A stretch of DNA of 64,000 nt from Blastococcus sp. CT_GayMR19. GTDB taxonomy: Bacteria; Actinomycetota; Actinomycetes; Mycobacteriales; Geodermatophilaceae. Positions 1 to 8,672 of the stretch are shown one piece after another; position 1 is the first letter of the stretch, and the number at the start of each line of letters is the position of its first letter. The position numbers and the translations under genes are program-made. The notes below the pieces were generated by a model that saw nothing but the letters and a program-made list of their open reading frames with translations, had not been told where the DNA came from and did no database searches. The stretch lies in assembly GCF_004570385.1 (NCBI RefSeq), contig NZ_SPQL01000011.1, positions 119,912 through 183,911 on the forward strand, written 5' to 3'.

Positions 1-975
1 CTCGGTCAGCTCCGGCGCCGCCTCGACCCGCCCCGTGGTGGGCGCCCGAAGCCCGGCCAGCAGCAGGGCGAGGGTCGACTTCCCCGTGCCGTTGCTGCCG
101 GTGACCGCGAGGGCCCGGCCGGCCCGCACCGGGACGTCGACCCGCGACAGGGCGGGAGCCGTCGCCCCCCGGTAGGTGAAGCCGGCCCCGAGTGCCGTGA
201 GCAGGACCGGTCCGTCCGGGGGCGGCAGGAGGTGCAGGCCGGCCGTGCGCGACGCCGGGCGCCAGCCGGGGCCGTGCTCCACGACGCCGCCGGCCACGAC
301 CTCGACGACGCGGTCGACCAGCGGGAGCCAGGGAGCGGCGTCGTGGTCGACGACGATCGTGGTGGCGCTGCGGTCGGCGGTGGCCCGGGCCACCGCCGCG
401 CGCACCAGGGAGGCGCCGGGCGGGTCGAGCTGGGCCGTGGGCTCGTCGAGCAGCACCAGGCCGGGCCGGCGGGCCAGCACGCCGGCCAGCACCAGTCGCT
501 GCTTCTCCCCGCCGGACAGCGCCTGCGTGGGGCGGTCCCGGTCGTAGGGGAAGCCGACGGCGGCGAGCGCCTCGTCCACGCGCGGCCAGATCCGCTCGGC
601 GGGGATGCCCGCGTTCTCCAGCCCGAAGGCGACGTCGTCCCCGGCGCGGGTCATGACGAGCTGGCTGTCCGGGTCCTGGGCGAGGATGCCGAGCCGGCCA
701 CGGGCGTCCCGGGGCGACGCGCCGTCGACCGTGAGCTCGCCGGCCACCTCGGTGCCCTCCGCCTCGAGGATGCCGGCCAGCGCCGCGAGCAGCGTGGACT
801 TCCCCGCCCCGGACGCGCCGGTGAGCAGGATCCGCTCGCCGGGCTCGACGACCAGATCGACGCCGGTCAGCGCCCAGGCGTGCCGGGACGCGTGGCGGAC
901 GCCGAGGCCCCGGGCGACGATCCGGACGGGGCCGGCCTCCGTCCGGATCGGCGCGGGCCCCCGCGTGGTGGTCAC
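1..975 (-). CDS. ykoD: Double-domain ECF-type ABC ATPase of a thiamine-precursor transporter (partial at window edge)
   Basis: The frame is open for 325 codons and leaves the window, so the C-terminus is missing. The GTG at 975 follows the ykoE stop by 8 bases. The first ATPase domain has Walker A GASGAGKST, signature LSGGEKQR, Walker B LVLLDEPTAQLD and H-loop VVDHD. A second Walker A, GSNGTGKST, lies near the left edge, so two ATPase domains are fused. Fused ATPases of this type energise ECF importers. With YkoE and the TPP riboswitch upstream, the likely substrate is hydroxymethylpyrimidine or thiamine. A YkoC transmembrane gene is expected just outside the window. Confidence 0.9.
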   Translation of the reverse strand, partial: MTTTRGPAPIRTEAGPVRIVARGLGVRHASRHAWALTGVDLVVEPGERILLTGASGAGKSTLLAALAGILEAEGTEVAGELTVDGASPRDARGRLGILAQDPDSQLVMTRAGDDVAFGLENAGIPAERIWPRVDEALAAVGFPYDRDRPTQALSGGEKQRLVLAGVLARRPGLVLLDEPTAQLDPPGASLVRAAVARATADRSATTIVVDHDAAPWLPLVDRVVEVVAGGVVEHGPGWRPASRTAGLHLLPPPDGPVLLTALGAGFTYRGATAPALSRVDVPVRAGRALAVTGSNGTGKSTLALLLAGLRAPTTGRVEAAPELTE

Positions 976-983
976 CTGCCGGG

Positions 984-1595
984 TCAGGCGCGGGTGCGGC
1001 CTGCGGCGAACGAGCTGAGCGCTCCGGTGCGCGCCAGGGCACGGACGAGCAGCAGCCCGACGACGCCGGCCAGCAGCATGCTCGAGATCACGGTGAACAC
1101 CGTGTACGGCAGCTGGTAGCCGAGGAAGGAGAGCTCGGCGTAGTAGAGGACGTTGTCGAGGATCGACGTCGACAGGCCCGCGGTCGCGGCGGCCAGGAGT
1201 GCGGTGCCCAGGCCGAAGGAGCGGTACCGGGTGAGCAGGAACCCGAGCTCGGCGCCCGCTCCCTGCACCAGGCCGTAGACCACGATGATCCCGCCGTAGG
1301 GCGAGCCGAGCAGGATGCTGACCGCCGCGGCGAGGGTCGAGGCGAAGATCGACGCGCCGGGCCGGCGGACCAGCAGCCCGGCGACCACGCCGGGCATCAG
1401 GTAGACGCCGTTGAGCATCGCCGACAAGGGCGGGAAGAAGTCGAGCGGCTCGGCGAGCACGCCGAACACGAGGTTCCACGCCCAGAAGACGACGCCGAAG
1501 GCGACGCCGAGGACGGCGGTGACGACGATGTCGACGGTGCGCCAGCGTGCTGCGCCGGCATCGGACGACGACGGACGGACGGCCTGACCGGCCAT
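984..1595 (-). CDS. ykoE: ECF transporter S component, YkoE family
   Basis: This 203-residue hydrophobic protein has about five or six membrane segments and family-typical stretches such as SPYGGIIVVYGLVQGAGAEL. In the known family YkoE is the substrate-binding membrane subunit of the YkoEDC thiamine/hydroxymethylpyrimidine transporter. The ATG at 1595 is preceded on its strand by GGAGG and directly by the TPP aptamer, which explains regulation. It is followed after 8 bases by the double ATPase, so the two are one transcription unit. Substrate choice between thiamine and its pyrimidine precursor cannot be decided from sequence. Confidence 0.9.
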   Translation of the reverse strand: MAGQAVRPSSSDAGAARWRTVDIVVTAVLGVAFGVVFWAWNLVFGVLAEPLDFFPPLSAMLNGVYLMPGVVAGLLVRRPGASIFASTLAAAVSILLGSPYGGIIVVYGLVQGAGAELGFLLTRYRSFGLGTALLAAATAGLSTSILDNVLYYAELSFLGYQLPYTVFTVISSMLLAGVVGLLLVRALARTGALSSFAAGRTRA

Positions 1596-1602
1596 GATTC
1601 CT

Positions 1603-1690
1603 CCAGACTCCCTGCGCCGGCATGACCCGGATCAGGTTCGAGGGTCTGCGGTGTCCCGCACTCTCAGCGCCGAAGCGCTCCCCTGCTGTG
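1603..1690 (-). promoter_or_regulatory. TPP riboswitch (thi box)
   Basis: On the minus strand the conserved aptamer pieces appear in order: GGGGAGC, then CGGCGCTGAGAG, then ACCCTCGAACCTGATC, then CCGGGTCATGCCGGCG and AGGGAG. This is the classic thiamine pyrophosphate aptamer. It ends about 8 bases before the ykoE ATG, so the usual outcome would be repression of translation or transcription when TPP is high. The upstream Mut7-C reading frame runs into the aptamer and stops inside its CTGATCC core. Confidence 0.95.
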
Positions 1691-2426
1691 AATGTTCGGT
1701 TGTGCCGCCGAGCGTAGCCCTGTCGTCCACGGCCGCGCTGATGAGCCCCTCGATGCGGCGGGCATGGGCGCCCTGCCAGTAGATCCGTCCGCAGGCGGCG
1801 CACCGGGAGAAGTCGTCGTAGCTGCGCCGGGTGCCCGGCTCGAGCCGGGCCGCGATCTCCGTCTTGGGGACCGGCTCCAGTCCGCCGCCGCACGCGGTGC
1901 AGCGGGTGAGCGGCGCCAGCGGGGGAGCGAACCGCGCGAGGACGTCGGCGAGCTGGTCGTCGGGACGGCTGCCACGGACCAGTGCGCCGGCGTGGAGCGC
2001 CCGCGGCATGAGCAGCCGGCGGTCCTGGGTGAGCAGCACCCGGTCCGCCGCGACCGCCCGGGCCACGAGTCCGGGGTCGTCGGCGTCGTTCGACCACTCC
2101 ACGTCCAGCCCGAGCAGCCGCATCCGACGAGCCAGGGCGCCGAGGCCGACGTCGAGGAGGAAGCCGCCGGCCGCCGCCGGCTGCGGCCGGGGAACCTCGA
2201 GGACGTCGATCGTGGCGCCCGGCCGCGCCCGCGCGGCCACCGGTACGGGGTCGCCGTCCAGCCGGAGCCCGCCGGCCTCGGTCAGCGGCACGCCGGCGGC
2301 CTGCGCGAGGTGGCCCACGGTGGCGTCCGGGTCGAAGGCGAGCGCCCGCTCCCCCGACGCACGGTGCCGCGGCGGCAGCAGGAACCGGAGGTCCGGTGGG
2401 AGGCGCACGACGACGCGGTCGACCAC
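1632..2426 (-). CDS. Mut7-C RNase domain protein with N-terminal ubiquitin-like domain
   Basis: About 264 residues from the GTG at 2426; a GTG at 2408 is also possible. The N-terminal ~85 residues look like the ubiquitin/MoaD-like domain that accompanies Mut7-C. The centre has FLLDVGLGALARRMRLLGLDV and LTQDRRLL, typical of the PIN-like Mut7-C RNase fold. The C-terminus has zinc-finger pairs CTACGG and CAACGRIYWQG. The last ~20 residues are translated from the TPP riboswitch and are probably not conserved. The substrate is unknown, and RNase activity is inferred from the family. It reads toward ykoE on the same strand. Confidence 0.8.
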   Translation of the reverse strand: MVDRVVVRLPPDLRFLLPPRHRASGERALAFDPDATVGHLAQAAGVPLTEAGGLRLDGDPVPVAARARPGATIDVLEVPRPQPAAAGGFLLDVGLGALARRMRLLGLDVEWSNDADDPGLVARAVAADRVLLTQDRRLLMPRALHAGALVRGSRPDDQLADVLARFAPPLAPLTRCTACGGGLEPVPKTEIAARLEPGTRRSYDDFSRCAACGRIYWQGAHARRIEGLISAAVDDRATLGGTTEHSQQGSASALRVRDTADPRT

Positions 2427-2449
2427 GCGCCGGAGGTACCCACGGCCCG

Positions 2450-2500
2450 CAGCGGAATACTTGAACTCTAAAACATCTTGGAGGAGAGTGAACCCAGTCC
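2450..2500. promoter_or_regulatory. Possible divergent promoter region, AT-rich
   Basis: A short AT-rich stretch, ACTTGAACTCTAAAACATCT, interrupts the high-GC sequence between the Mut7-C gene (minus) and the VOC gene (plus). TTGAAC and AAGTAT-like hexamers are present in both orientations, as expected for divergent promoters or a MarR-type operator. No symmetric operator is clear, so this is tentative. Confidence 0.35.
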
Positions 2501-2520
2501 CTCGACAGCAGGAGCCCGTC

Positions 2521-3033
2521 ATGCCCGTGCAGCGCCTCAACCACGCCGTCCTCTACGTCCGCGACGTCGAGCGCAGCTTCGCGTTCTACCGCGACGTCCT
2601 CGGCTTCCGGGCGAAGGTCGAGATCCCCGGCCGCGCGGTCTTCCTGCAGGCGGAGGGCTCCACGAACGACCACGACCTGGGACTGTTCGCGATCGGCGCC
2701 GACGCCGGACCGTCGCAGGCCGGCCGCGGCACCGTCGGCCTCTACCACCTGGCCTGGGAGGTCGACACCCTCGCCGAGCTGGCCCGCATCCGCGGCGCCT
2801 TGCTCGAGGCCGGCGCCCTGGTCGGTGCCTCCGACCACGCCACCACCAAGGCCCTGTACGCCGCCGACCCCGACGGCATCGAGTTCGAGGTGTCCTGGCT
2901 GCTCCCGGCCGACCTGATCACCCCCGAGGTGTCCGCGCAGGGCGCGACCACGCGGCCGCTCGACCTCGACCGCGAGATCGAGCGCTACGGCGCGCAGACC
3001 CGCGGCGGCGTCGGGGTCTCCGTCCCCGCCTGA
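2521..3033 (+). CDS. VOC-family protein (glyoxalase/extradiol dioxygenase fold)
   Basis: 170 residues starting at ATG 2521, with AGGAG about 7 bases upstream. Two vicinal-oxygen-chelate modules are visible: LNHAVLYVRDVERSFAFYRD near the start, and GLYHLAWEVD in the middle followed by DPDGIEFEVSW. H7/8, the H of YHLAWEV and the E of GIEFEV fit the usual metal ligands of catechol-2,3-dioxygenase-like single-chain VOC proteins. Many such proteins are annotated only by fold, and the substrate is not evident. It stands alone, facing away from Mut7-C and ahead of a damaged SDR gene. Confidence 0.85.
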   Translation: MPVQRLNHAVLYVRDVERSFAFYRDVLGFRAKVEIPGRAVFLQAEGSTNDHDLGLFAIGADAGPSQAGRGTVGLYHLAWEVDTLAELARIRGALLEAGALVGASDHATTKALYAADPDGIEFEVSWLLPADLITPEVSAQGATTRPLDLDREIERYGAQTRGGVGVSVPA

Positions 3034-3095
3034 CGCGTGGCCGTGGAGCGCACGGGGCAGGAAGGGGGCCGCTCCCGATCCCGCAGGAGGCCGCC

Positions 3096-3892
3096 GTGTC
3101 CGAGCCCGCCGTCCGATCGCTCGCCCTCGTCACCGGCGCCTCCAGCGGCATCGGCCTGGAACTCGCCAAGCAGTTCGCCGAGCACGGCTTCGACCTGTTC
3201 TGGCGGCGGAGGACGTCGAGCTCGACGACGCCGTCGAGGTGCTCCGGGGGTTCGGCGGGGCGGTGGCCCCGGTCAGCGTCGACCTGACCCGGCGGGACCA
3301 CGTCGAGCGGCTCGTCGCCGCGATCCGGGGAGCCGGCCGGCCGCTGGACGCCGCGGCTCTGAACGCGGGGGTCGGGGTGGGCGGTGCCTTCGTCGAGACC
3401 GATCTGGACGCCGAGCTGTCTCTTGTCGAGCTCAACTGCGCCTCCACCGTGCATCTGGCCAAGCGGATCGCCCAGGACATGGCCGCGCGGGGCGAGGGGC
3501 GGATCCTCTTCACCTCGTCGGTCGTGTCCCAGGCGCCGGCCCCGTTCCAGGCCGTCTACGGCGCGTCGAAGGCCTTCGTGCACATGCTGGCGCTCGCCCT
3601 CCGCGAGGAGCTGTCGGACAGCGGGGTCAGCGTGACCGCCCTGCTGCCCGGCCCCACCGACACCGAGTTCTTCGACCGCGCCGGCATGCAGGACACCCGG
3701 GTGGGCGCCTCCGACAGCAAGGACGACCCCGCGCAGGTGGCCCGGCAGGGGTTCGAGGCTCTCATGGCGGGGGAGGCGCAGGTCCTCGGCGGCTCGCTGG
3801 CCAGCCGGGCGATGGGCGCCATGTCCAGGATCTCGCCGGACGCGCTCGCCGCGAAGGCCATTCGGAAGCTCTCCGAACCCGGGTCGGCCTGA
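3096..3892 (+). pseudogene. SDR-family oxidoreductase with a one-base frameshift
   Basis: GTG 3096 follows a good AGGAGG. The first ~34 codons give SLALVTGASSGIGLELAKQF and stop making sense at about 3195-3201. One frame over, the protein resumes as AAEDVELDDAVEVLRGFGG and continues to the stop at 3892. It contains LNAGVGVGG, the catalytic S of TSSV and YGASK. Loss of one base near 3195-3200 accounts for everything; an intact version would read roughly GFDLVLAAEDVEL. If the base is really missing, only a fragment lacking the Rossmann glycine motif could be made (from about 3239). It may equally be a sequencing error. Confidence 0.8.
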
Positions 3893-3944
3893 CCGCCCGC
3901 GGGGGCTCGGAGGCAGCAGGAGCCGGACCCGCAAGAATCGGGGC

Positions 3945-4511
3945 ATGGACACCATCGAGCCGGTCGAGCTGGTCGCCGGCTCCCTGCGACTGCGGCCGTG
4001 GCGGCCGGACGACATCGACGACGTCTGGGCGGCACTGCAGGACCCGGACATCCGGCTGTGGAACGGTGGCGGCGTCGCCTCCCACGACGAGGCGGTGGCC
4101 CTGCTCGGGCGCCGCAGCGACTGGAGCTCGGGCACCCACGCCTCCTGGGCCGTGGTGGACGGGGCGGACGCCGTGCTGGGTTCGGTCTCCGTGCACTCGA
4201 TCGACCGCGACCAGGCCGGCGCGGAGATCGGCTACTGGGTCGCCCCGGCCGCCCGGGGCCGCGGGGTGGCCGCCGTCGCGGTCGATACGGCCTGCCGGTG
4301 GGCCTTCCGGACGCCGGCGATCGACCGCATCGAGCTGTGCCACGCCGTGGACAACCCCGCTTCCGGGCGGGTGGCTCAGAAGGCCGGCTTCCGCTACGAA
4401 GGCCACCTGCGCCGCTCCTACCGCTACGGCGACGGGGTGAAACACGACGAACTGCTCTGGGCCCGGCTGTCCGACGACCCGGCTCCGCCGGCCCTCGGGC
4501 TGAGCTGCTAG
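3945..4511 (+). CDS. GNAT-family N-acetyltransferase (RimJ/RimL type)
   Basis: 188 residues. It opens with GSLRLRPWRPDDIDDVWAALQD, the usual start of RimJ/RimL-like acetyltransferases. The acetyl-CoA loop is seen as IGYWVAPAARGRGVAAVAVD, and NPASGRVAQKAGFRYEGHLR is the typical C-terminal motif. It probably acetylates an alpha-amino group or a small amine, but the substrate is unknown. The last 4 bases overlap the end of the convergent hydrolase gene. An AAGAAT hexamer just before the ATG could serve as a -10 for a leaderless transcript. Confidence 0.85.
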   Translation: MDTIEPVELVAGSLRLRPWRPDDIDDVWAALQDPDIRLWNGGGVASHDEAVALLGRRSDWSSGTHASWAVVDGADAVLGSVSVHSIDRDQAGAEIGYWVAPAARGRGVAAVAVDTACRWAFRTPAIDRIELCHAVDNPASGRVAQKAGFRYEGHLRRSYRYGDGVKHDELLWARLSDDPAPPALGLSC

Positions 4512-5197
4512 AGAGGAACTGCCAGCCCTGCGGGACCGGTGCTGCGCGTGGCCTCGTCGATGTCGCGGCGCATCGGCTCGAGACCGGCCCCGGCCAGGAC
4601 GACGTCCCGGACGAAGGTGTGCCAGACCTGTACGCGGCGGACCATGCTGTGCCCGCCCGCGACGGTGAACCGGGCCACGAGGGCGCCGGCCTCCTCCGCC
4701 CGGGCAGCGAACTCGGCGGACAGCGCCGCGGGCACCCAGCGGTCGCCCCGGCCGTGCAGGATCGCCACGGTCCGGCCGCGGAGGTGTGCGACCGGCTCTC
4801 CGGGCGGCGTCCACGGCGCGAGCGCGCACACGGCGGCCACCTGGTGCTCCCCGCCGGCCCGCAGCACCGCCCGGCCGCCCATCGAGTGACCGACGAGCAC
4901 GATCGGCACGTCGGTGCCGTGCTCGGCGCGGATCCGGTCCAGGCTCCACCGGACGTCGGCGAAGGCGTCGGCGGCGAGGCCGTTCCAGCCGGCCACCCGG
5001 TAGCGGAGCAGCGAGGTGGCCACTCCCCGGGGGCCCGCTGCGGCGGCGACGAACTGCTCCATCGCGCGCATCCGCACCAGCGACAGCGCCCGCTCCCGGG
5101 GCGGCTCCAGGCTGGCCACCGTGCCGCCGTGGCAGAACAGGGCGACCGCCCGGGTGCCGGCGCCGGCGGGACGGCTCTCCAGGACGGGCTCGGTCAC
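4508..5197 (-). CDS. Alpha/beta-hydrolase
   Basis: 229 residues from GTG 5197, preceded by GGGAGGG. The nucleophile elbow is GHSMGG (near residue 104), an acid could be the D of HGRGDRW, and AGGHSM supplies a late histidine, giving a plausible Ser-Asp-His triad. The oxyanion-region FCHGGT appears near the N-terminus. It is a short cytoplasmic esterase or lipase-like hydrolase without signal peptide. The substrate cannot be told. It is convergent with the GNAT gene and overlaps it by 4 bases. Confidence 0.85.
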   Translation of the reverse strand: MTEPVLESRPAGAGTRAVALFCHGGTVASLEPPRERALSLVRMRAMEQFVAAAAGPRGVATSLLRYRVAGWNGLAADAFADVRWSLDRIRAEHGTDVPIVLVGHSMGGRAVLRAGGEHQVAAVCALAPWTPPGEPVAHLRGRTVAILHGRGDRWVPAALSAEFAARAEEAGALVARFTVAGGHSMVRRVQVWHTFVRDVVLAGAGLEPMRRDIDEATRSTGPAGLAVPL

Positions 5198-5229
5198 GGG
5201 ACGCCCTCCCGTCCGGTAGGGGACGGGGA

Positions 5230-5424
5230 TCAGTGTGCCCGGCGGCCGCGTCGCCGGGTCCGGTCGCCCAGCTCACCGGCCTTGAGCAGGGCCCGGCTGA
5301 TCCCCGTCGAGCCGTTGCGCCGCTCGAGGGCGAGGCCGACCCGGCGCAGGATCCCGCTACCGAGCGGGACGAGGACGGTCAGGATCAGCCACATGCGCAG
5401 CCGGCGGGTGAAGAAGAGCCACAT
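5230..5424 (-). CDS. Small hydrophobic protein, unknown function
   Basis: A 64-residue frame with one clear membrane segment (LRMWLILTVLVPLGSGIL) followed by a basic tail rich in R and K. It starts at ATG 5424 and is immediately upstream of the alpha/beta-hydrolase on the same strand (33-base gap). The family is not recognised; small proteins of this make-up are common in actinomycetes. Coding status rests on composition and position only. Confidence 0.55.
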   Translation of the reverse strand: MWLFFTRRLRMWLILTVLVPLGSGILRRVGLALERRNGSTGISRALLKAGELGDRTRRRGRRAH

Positions 5425-5507
5425 GACCCGGCTCTGCCCCGGACCGGGCGCCGGGAACCGGGAACCCCCGGAAGCTGTCGAAGATCACAGCCCGCCCACC
5501 GGCACGG

Positions 5508-6521
5508 TCAGTCGGCCAGCCGCACGATCATCTTCCCGGTGTTGCCCCCGCGCAGCAGGTCCAGGAACGCGGGGACGGCGTCCTCCAGGCCCTCGCGCAC
5601 GGTCTCGCGGACGACCAGCTGCCCGGACCTCAGCCACCCCGGAACCGTTGCCTCGAACTCCGGGCGCAGGTCGTCGTGGTCGTAGACGAGGAAGCCGCGC
5701 AGGGTCAGCCGCTTGGCGACCATCATGGACATGTTCCGCGGGCCGGGCGGGGGAGTGACGGCGTTGTAGGTGGAGATCGAACCGCACAGGGCCGCCCTCC
5801 CGTTCAGGCGGAAGGCGCCGATCGCCGCCTCGAGGTGCTCCCCGCCGACGTTGTCGAAGTAGACGTCGATCCCGTCCGGGGCGGCTGAGGACAGCAGGTC
5901 GGCGACCGGGCCGTCGTGGTAGTCGAAGGCCGCGGTGAACCCGAGGTCCGAGGTCAGCCAGCGGACCTTGTCCGGGCTGCCGGCGCTGCCGATCACCGCC
6001 GAGGCGCCGCGGAGGCGGGCGAACTGGCCCACCAGGCTGCCGACGCCGCCCGCGGCACCGGACACGAACACGGCGTCGCCCTCGCGGAAGGCGGCGATCC
6101 GGAACAGCCCGGCATAGGCGGTGCGCCCGGGCATCCCGAGGACGCCGAGGTGGTAGCTGGGCGGGATGTCCGGGAGCTCCGGCAGCACGGCGACCTCGCG
6201 GGCACCGAGGACGGCGACGTCGCGCCAGCCCGCGTCGGTCAGCACCAGGGCGCCCTCGGGCACGTCGGGGGCGCGCGAGGCGACGACGCGGCCGACCGCG
6301 CCGCCCTTCATCGTCTCGCCGATCTGCCACGGCGGGGCGTAGGAGGGGGCGTCCCGCATGCGACCGCGCATGTACGGGTCGACCGACATGGCCAGCATCC
6401 GGACGACGACCTGCCCCTCGGCCGGGTCGGGTCGCTCACCTTCCACCAGGCGGAAGTCGTCGGGCGTGGGCTCGCCCTGCGGCCGGGCCGCCAGTTGCCA
6501 CTCGCGGGTGGGCACGGGCAT
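5508..6521 (-). CDS. NADP-dependent oxidoreductase, medium-chain MDR family (CurA/leukotriene-B4 reductase type)
   Basis: 337 residues from ATG 6521, with AGGAGG upstream. The N-terminus (EWQLAARPQGEPTPDDF, then MSVDPYMRGRM) is characteristic of zinc-free MDR enzymes reducing alpha,beta-unsaturated carbonyls. A Rossmann motif GAAGGVGSLVGQFA and the DNVGGEHLEAAI block complete the family pattern. It likely reduces enones with NADPH in the cytoplasm; the natural substrate is unknown. It is transcribed divergently from msrA with about 120 bases between. Confidence 0.9.
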   Translation of the reverse strand: MPVPTREWQLAARPQGEPTPDDFRLVEGERPDPAEGQVVVRMLAMSVDPYMRGRMRDAPSYAPPWQIGETMKGGAVGRVVASRAPDVPEGALVLTDAGWRDVAVLGAREVAVLPELPDIPPSYHLGVLGMPGRTAYAGLFRIAAFREGDAVFVSGAAGGVGSLVGQFARLRGASAVIGSAGSPDKVRWLTSDLGFTAAFDYHDGPVADLLSSAAPDGIDVYFDNVGGEHLEAAIGAFRLNGRAALCGSISTYNAVTPPPGPRNMSMMVAKRLTLRGFLVYDHDDLRPEFEATVPGWLRSGQLVVRETVREGLEDAVPAFLDLLRGGNTGKMIVRLAD

Positions 6522-6629
6522 CGGAACCTCCTGCGTCGACGGCGACGGGCAGCCCGATCCTGCCCGGCGGGGATCCGGGCCGCCGTCCGGGGCCGGTCGG
6601 TGGCACGCAACCGGCTTGCGGCTCGGGCC

Positions 6630-6635
6630 TAGGCT
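6630..6635 (+). promoter_or_regulatory. Candidate -10 element for a leaderless msrA transcript
   Basis: TAGGCT lies 6 bases before the msrA ATG, and no Shine-Dalgarno sequence is present. Actinobacterial -10 hexamers of the form TAnnnT placed 6-7 bases before a start codon usually give leaderless mRNAs. No strong -35 is seen. Confidence 0.5.
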
Positions 6636-6641
6636 TGGACC

Positions 6642-7295
6642 ATGCTGTTCTCCCGGTCCAAGTCCCAGCCGGTGTCGGCCGACCAGGCCCTCCCCGGCCG
6701 TTCCGAGGCGTTGCCGCACGTGCCCGAGGTGCACGCGGTCAACGGCAACCGGATCCAGCCGCCCTTCCCGGAGGGCATGCGGACGGCGGTCTTCGGCGCC
6801 GGCTGCTTCTGGGGCGTGGAGAAGGTCTTCTGGCAGACCCCGGGCGTGTACTCCACGGCCGCGGGCTACGCGGGTGGGTTCACGCCGAACCCCACGTACG
6901 AGGAGGTCTGCTCGGCGCGCACCGGGCACACCGAGGTGGTCCTGGTCGTGTTCGACCCCGCGGTGATCTCCTACGAGCAGCTGCTCAAGGTCTTCTGGGA
7001 GGACCACGACCCGACGCAGGGCATGCGGCAGGGCAACGACATCGGCACCCAGTACCGCTCGGCGATCTACGTCGACGGTCCGGAGCAGGAGGCCGCCGCG
7101 CGGGCCACCCGCGACGCCTACCAGGAGCGGCTGACGGCGGCCGGCTACGGCGAGATCACCACCGAGATCGCGCCGCTGGGCGAGTTCTTCTACGCCGAGG
7201 ACTACCACCAGCAGTACCTCTACAAGGTGCCGCACGGCTACTGCCCGGTGCACTCGACGGGCGTCTCCTGCCCGGTCGGCCTCCCGGGTGTCTGA
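6642..7295 (+). CDS. msrA: Peptide-methionine (S)-S-oxide reductase MsrA
   Basis: 217 residues. The catalytic loop [18 protein letters not shown] carries the nucleophilic cysteine. GYAGG, TGHTEVV and the YHQQYLYK region follow the family order, and the C-terminal [15 protein letters not shown] has the two resolving cysteines. It repairs oxidised methionine using thioredoxin. The N-terminal ~40 residues before the catalytic domain are typical of longer actinobacterial versions. The last 8 bases overlap the methyltransferase start. Confidence 0.97.
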   Translation: MLFSRSKSQPVSADQALPGRSEALPHVPEVHAVNGNRIQPPFPEGMRTAVFGAGCFWGVEKVFWQTPGVYSTAAGYAGGFTPNPTYEEVCSARTGHTEVVLVVFDPAVISYEQLLKVFWEDHDPTQGMRQGNDIGTQYRSAIYVDGPEQEAAARATRDAYQERLTAAGYGEITTEIAPLGEFFYAEDYHQQYLYKVPHGYCPVHSTGVSCPVGLPGV

Positions 7296-8442
7296 CCCCT
7301 CGACGGCCGAAACGGCCATGTCGGCCGTCGACCTGTTCGACCGGCTCCGCCGGGCCCCGGACGTCGAGGCGCCCGACCTCGTCGCCGTCGACGCCACCGA
7401 CCGCCTGCTGCTCGACGAGGCCGCCGACCTCCTCGTGACCTGCCGGCCGGGTGAGGTCGCCGTCGTCGACGACAACTACGGGGCGCTCACCCTGGGGGCC
7501 GCGGCACTGCACCGGAACGCCGACGTGCGCGTCCACCAGGACCTCCTGGTCGGCGAGCTGGCGCTGGCGCGCAACGCCGAGCGCACCGGCCTGGCCGGCT
7601 GCTACCGGCAGCTCCCGCTGGGCCCCGAGCTGGGGGACGGCGCCCGCGTGGTGCTGGTGCAGGCGCCGAAGGGGCTCGAGGCCCTGCGCGAGATCGCCGA
7701 GGTGGTCGCGGCCTCGGCGGCCCCCGACGTGACCCTGCTGGTCGGCGGTCGCGTCAAGCACATGACGCACGCGATGAACGACGTCCTCGGGGCCTCCTTC
7801 ACCGACGTCTCGGCCACGCTCGCGCGGCAGAAGTCGCGCGTGCTCGTCGCGCGCGGCCCCCGCCCCGGCTCGTCGTCCTTCCCCCGGCGCCAGGAGCACG
7901 CCGATCTCGGGCTGACCGTCTGCGCGCACGGCGCCGCGTTCGCCGGCACCAAGATCGACATCGGCACCCGCGCCCTGCTGGGCTCGGTGGACCGCATGGC
8001 GCCGTCCGCCGGCACCGCCCTGGACCTGGGCTGCGGGACGGGCGTGCTCGCCGCCGTCCTGGCCAGGAGCCGGCCCGGCCTCGCCGTGCTCGCCGTCGAC
8101 CAGTCCGCGGCAGCCGTGGCCTCGGCGACGGCGACCGCTGCGGTCAACGGCCTGGGGGACCGGATCCGGGTGACCCGCGACGACGCCGCCGCGTCGATCC
8201 CGGACGGCAGTGTCGATCTCGTCGTCTGCAATCCGCCCTTCCACCTGGGTGCCGCGGTGGTTCCGACGGCGGCCGACCGGCTCTTCGCCGCCGCCGGGCG
8301 GGTGCTGCGGCCGGGCGGGGAGCTCTGGACCGTCTACAACTCCGCGCTGCGCCACAAGCCGACGCTGACCCGGCTGGTCGGACCCACCCATGTGGTCGAC
8401 CGGACGCCGAAGTTCACGGTGACGGTCTCCACCCGGCGCTGA
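7288..8442 (+). CDS. Class I SAM methyltransferase, RlmG/RsmC type
   Basis: 384 residues from GTG 7288, or ATG 7318. The N-terminal ~190 residues form a degenerate methyltransferase-like domain ([23 protein letters not shown]) as in RlmG/RsmC. The C-terminal domain has the SAM loop [11 protein letters not shown] and the catalytic [10 protein letters not shown], the NPPF signature of guanine-N2 rRNA methyltransferases. It probably methylates a guanine in 16S or 23S rRNA. Translational coupling to msrA is likely from the 8-base overlap. Confidence 0.85.
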   Translation: MSDPSTAETAMSAVDLFDRLRRAPDVEAPDLVAVDATDRLLLDEAADLLVTCRPGEVAVVDDNYGALTLGAAALHRNADVRVHQDLLVGELALARNAERTGLAGCYRQLPLGPELGDGARVVLVQAPKGLEALREIAEVVAASAAPDVTLLVGGRVKHMTHAMNDVLGASFTDVSATLARQKSRVLVARGPRPGSSSFPRRQEHADLGLTVCAHGAAFAGTKIDIGTRALLGSVDRMAPSAGTALDLGCGTGVLAAVLARSRPGLAVLAVDQSAAAVASATATAAVNGLGDRIRVTRDDAAASIPDGSVDLVVCNPPFHLGAAVVPTAADRLFAAAGRVLRPGGELWTVYNSALRHKPTLTRLVGPTHVVDRTPKFTVTVSTRR

Positions 8443-8493
8443 CGGGCGGCCGGGATGCCCGCCGCCCAACGGGCGGAACCGTTGGTCTGATGA

Positions 8494-8533
8494 TAAGTCC
8501 TTCGGCCGCGCAGGGAATGGGCGAGAGGACTTA
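8494..8533. repeat. Inverted repeat upstream of the chemoreceptor
   Basis: TAAGTCCT (8494-8501) and its exact complement AGGACTTA (8526-8533) are separated by 24 bases in the 230-base gap before the chemoreceptor gene. It could be an operator or a leader hairpin. No known riboswitch consensus was matched in this gap, and no clear motility-sigma promoter was identified. Confidence 0.4.
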
Positions 8534-8672
8534 CCGGATCCGGGGCCGATCCCGGAACGAAAAGAACCACAGGAATTGCAGATTTCAAGTGTAGTGACTC
8601 AAGCCTTGGACCGAAGACAGCGCTGAACGGTGGTCCTCCCCCACCGGTGGCCCCTGGCGCTGGAGAGCTCCC

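Noticed and set aside
232..1119. Long open frame on the plus strand
   Set aside because: It is a shadow of the minus-strand ATPase and YkoE genes, which have clear motifs. The shadow protein is low-complexity R/G/A-rich with no family pattern.
8443..8672. Possible c-di-GMP or c-di-AMP riboswitch before the chemoreceptor
   Set aside because: No conserved core elements of either class could be located by eye.
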